Part shown: piece after piece, positions 5,807 through 7,142 of the stretch
Position numbering within the stretch: position 1 is the stretch's first letter
Layout: each line of letters begins with the position of its first letter
Source: Chloroflexota bacterium
Lineage (GTDB): Bacteria; Chloroflexota; Limnocylindria; QHBO01
DNA: 7,142 bases
Assembly: GCA_023250255.1 (NCBI GenBank)
Contig: JAHFBB010000039.1
Coordinates: forward strand, 1 to 7,142
Direction: 5' to 3'
Program-made: the position numbers and the translations under genes
The notes under the pieces: model-generated
What the model was told of the DNA's origin: nothing
What the model saw: the letters and a program-made list of their open reading frames with translations, nothing else
Database searches by the model: none

Positions 5807-6909
5807 TGGCCGATTTCCGGCAGGTCTCGGTGGCAGATGCCCTGGTCCTCGCCCCGAGCCGGATGATCATCGACGTCCGCGAGCAGCTCGAGTGGAACGA
5901 GGGCCACATCCCGACCGCCACGCTGGTTCCGCTGGCCGATTTGGCGACACGCATCGCCGGGGTCGTGCCGGACCGGACGACTCCGTTGCTGGTGCACTGC
6001 GCGGTTGGCGCGCGCTCGATGCGGGCCTCCGCCTGGCTCGCCCAGGCCGGGTATGCCGACGTCGTCAATATGCAGGGCCGGATCGCCGAGTGGCGCGCGC
6101 TGGGCGGAGCGTGGGAAGCACCGCGCGAGTTGCTGGACGGCGACCAGCAGCGGCGGTACAGCCGCCAGTTGCTCATCCCCGAAATCGGCCAGGAGGGCCA
6201 GCGCAAGCTGCTCGACGCGCGGATCCTGCTGATTGGGGCCGGAGGACTGGGCTCGCCCGCCGCCCTGTACCTCGCCGCGGCCGGGGTCGGCGTCCTCGGC
6301 CTGGTCGACGATGATCTGGTGGACGAGTCCAATCTTCAGCGCCAGGTTCTGCACACCACCGAGCGAGTGGGGATGGCCAAGACCGAGAGCGCACGGTTGA
6401 CCCTCAACGCGCTCAATCCGGGCGTTCGGGTCATCCAGCACGCCGAGCGGCTCGGCCCGGACAACGTCGAGGGGCTGATTGCGGGGTACGACCTCATCGT
6501 CGACGGCACTGACAACTTCGATACCCGCTACCTGCTCAACGACGCGGCTGTCGCGGCCCGCAAGCCGGTCATCCATGGCTCCATCTACCGATGGGACGGA
6601 CAGGTGACCACCTTTGTCCCCTACGACGGGCCGTGCTACCGATGCATGTACCCCACCCAGCCACCGGACGAACTGGCACCGGCCTGCACGGTAGCCGGCG
6701 TGCTCGGCATTCTTCCGGGGATCATCGGTCTGCTGCAGGCCAACGAGGCGGTCAAACTCATCGTCGGGGTGGGGGAGACGCTGGCAGGACGGATGGTGCT
6801 GTTCGATGCGCTGACGACCTCATTCGACGAGGTCCGAATTTGGCGAGACCCTGCCTGCCCCGCCTGCGGCGATTCGGTCCGCTCGCCTGTCCTGGCGACT
6901 GCAGGATGA
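5806..6909 (+). CDS. moeB: Rhodanese - E1-like (MoeB/ThiF) adenylyltransferase fusion
   Basis: This 367-residue protein has two domains. Residues ~5-103 are a rhodanese: DVREQLEWNEGHIP (23-36), active-site loop CAVGAR (65-70) with Cys65 able to carry a persulfide, and an IAEWRALGG end. Residues ~110-360 are an E1-like adenylyltransferase: RYSRQLLIPEIG, ATP loop GAGGLGSP (144-151), NLQRQ with R179, K192, and DGTDNFDTR with D236. Zinc cysteines are C277/C280 and C351/C354, and C294 in the ACTVAGVLG segment matches the MoeB/ThiF catalytic-cysteine region. It should adenylate the C-terminal Gly of a ubiquitin-like carrier and could deliver sulfur to it. The domain order is the reverse of MoeZ and MOCS3. 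The frame is open back to 5722, but ATG 5806 starts the rhodanese, overlaps the sufU stop (TGATG) and has GAGG at 5795-5798. The likely partner is the next gene. The symbol is a family label; a CysO-activating (MoeZ-like) role is as likely as molybdopterin synthesis. Confidence 0.92.
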   Translation: MADFRQVSVADALVLAPSRMIIDVREQLEWNEGHIPTATLVPLADLATRIAGVVPDRTTPLLVHCAVGARSMRASAWLAQAGYADVVNMQGRIAEWRALGGAWEAPRELLDGDQQRRYSRQLLIPEIGQEGQRKLLDARILLIGAGGLGSPAALYLAAAGVGVLGLVDDDLVDESNLQRQVLHTTERVGMAKTESARLTLNALNPGVRVIQHAERLGPDNVEGLIAGYDLIVDGTDNFDTRYLLNDAAVAARKPVIHGSIYRWDGQVTTFVPYDGPCYRCMYPTQPPDELAPACTVAGVLGILPGIIGLLQANEAVKLIVGVGETLAGRMVLFDALTTSFDEVRIWRDPACPACGDSVRSPVLATAG

Positions 6910-7142
6910 CCACGGTCCGCATCCCCCCGGTCCTCCGCGAGACGGTCGGCGGCGCGCGCGAACTGAGCGCCATCGGCGGGACCGTCCGCGAGGTGCTCGA
7001 CGATCTGTTCGCCGCTCAGCCGGGACTGGCGGCTCGGGTTGCCCCCGACGGGGAGCTCAGCTCGTTCATCAATGTGTATGTCAACGGTCGCGACGTGCGG
7101 TATACCGATGGGCTGTTGACCGAGATCGGGCCGTCCGACACG
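6906..7142 (+). CDS. MoaD/ThiS-family ubiquitin-like sulfur carrier, CysO-like (3' end cut by window edge)
   Basis: Seventy-nine codons are visible from the ATG that overlaps the preceding stop (ATGA); no stop codon occurs before the edge. The sequence begins MTTVRIPPVLRETVGG, continues with TVREVLDDLFAAQPGL, then SSFINVYVNGRDVRY and DGLLTEIGPSDT. This is the beta-grasp pattern of MoaD/ThiS proteins, in the longer form resembling mycobacterial CysO (about 93 residues). The IPPVLR start and the INVYVNGRDVR strand are the features I match to CysO from memory. The expected end, a hydrophobic strand and a Gly-Gly tail of about 12-14 residues, lies beyond the edge, so the key diagnostic residues are not visible. 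Such carriers are adenylated by an E1-like enzyme and turned into a C-terminal thiocarboxylate, a sulfide donor for cysteine, molybdopterin or other sulfur compounds. Position right after the rhodanese-E1 gene supports partnership. MoaD is the main alternative. Confidence 0.85.
   Translation, partial: MTTVRIPPVLRETVGGARELSAIGGTVREVLDDLFAAQPGLAARVAPDGELSSFINVYVNGRDVRYTDGLLTEIGPSDT

Noticed and set aside
5737..6576. Minus-strand open frame of 279 codons opposite sufU and the rhodanese-E1 gene
   Set aside because: No family signature and fully covered by strongly supported plus-strand genes.

Overview
The window is a densely packed, single-strand (+) sulfur-mobilisation operon from a bacterium with a high-GC genome (roughly two-thirds G+C by eye, strongly GC-ending codons). 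Gene order is 'sufB - sufD - Rieske ferredoxin - Rrf2-type regulator - sufC - sufS - sufU - rhodanese/E1-like adenylyltransferase - ubiquitin-like sulfur carrier'. A Rieske ferredoxin inside a SUF operon and use of SufU rather than SufE are typical of Actinobacteria and of Chloroflexota-like lineages. One of these is the likely source, but nothing in the window fixes the phylum.

Layout: sufB enters from the left edge without its N-terminus (2-1210). sufD follows after 4 nt (1215-2468). The Rieske gene (2465-2779) overlaps sufD by ATGA, and the Rrf2 regulator (2780-3259) begins on the base after the Rieske stop codon. sufC (3276-4115, GTG start) and sufS (4134-5402) each follow a short gap, 16 and 18 nt, with its own Shine-Dalgarno-like sequence. 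sufU (5402-5806), the rhodanese-E1 fusion (5806-6909) and the sulfur carrier (6906 to the right edge) are again joined by 1-4 nt overlaps. No intergenic stretch exceeds 18 nt, so the promoter must lie upstream of the window. No RNA genes, mobile elements, CRISPR arrays or clear terminators were seen.

How the genes work together: SufS takes sulfur from cysteine as a persulfide, SufU accepts it, and the SufB-SufC-SufD ATPase scaffold builds Fe-S clusters. The cysteine- and histidine-bearing Rrf2 protein is probably the Fe-S-sensing regulator. The Rieske protein may supply electrons or be a client. The last two genes form a second sulfur-transfer module: an E1-like enzyme that would adenylate the carrier C-terminus, with a rhodanese domain that can carry persulfide sulfur, next to a carrier resembling mycobacterial CysO. 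The operon therefore appears to join Fe-S assembly and protein-thiocarboxylate formation around one cysteine desulfurase.

Most notable points: the rhodanese domain precedes the E1 domain, the reverse of MoeZ/MOCS3; SufU appears to lack the insertion that normally separates SufU from IscU; the regulator sits in mid-operon with widened cysteine spacing; and a perfect 7-bp GC hairpin lies at the sufC/sufS junction.
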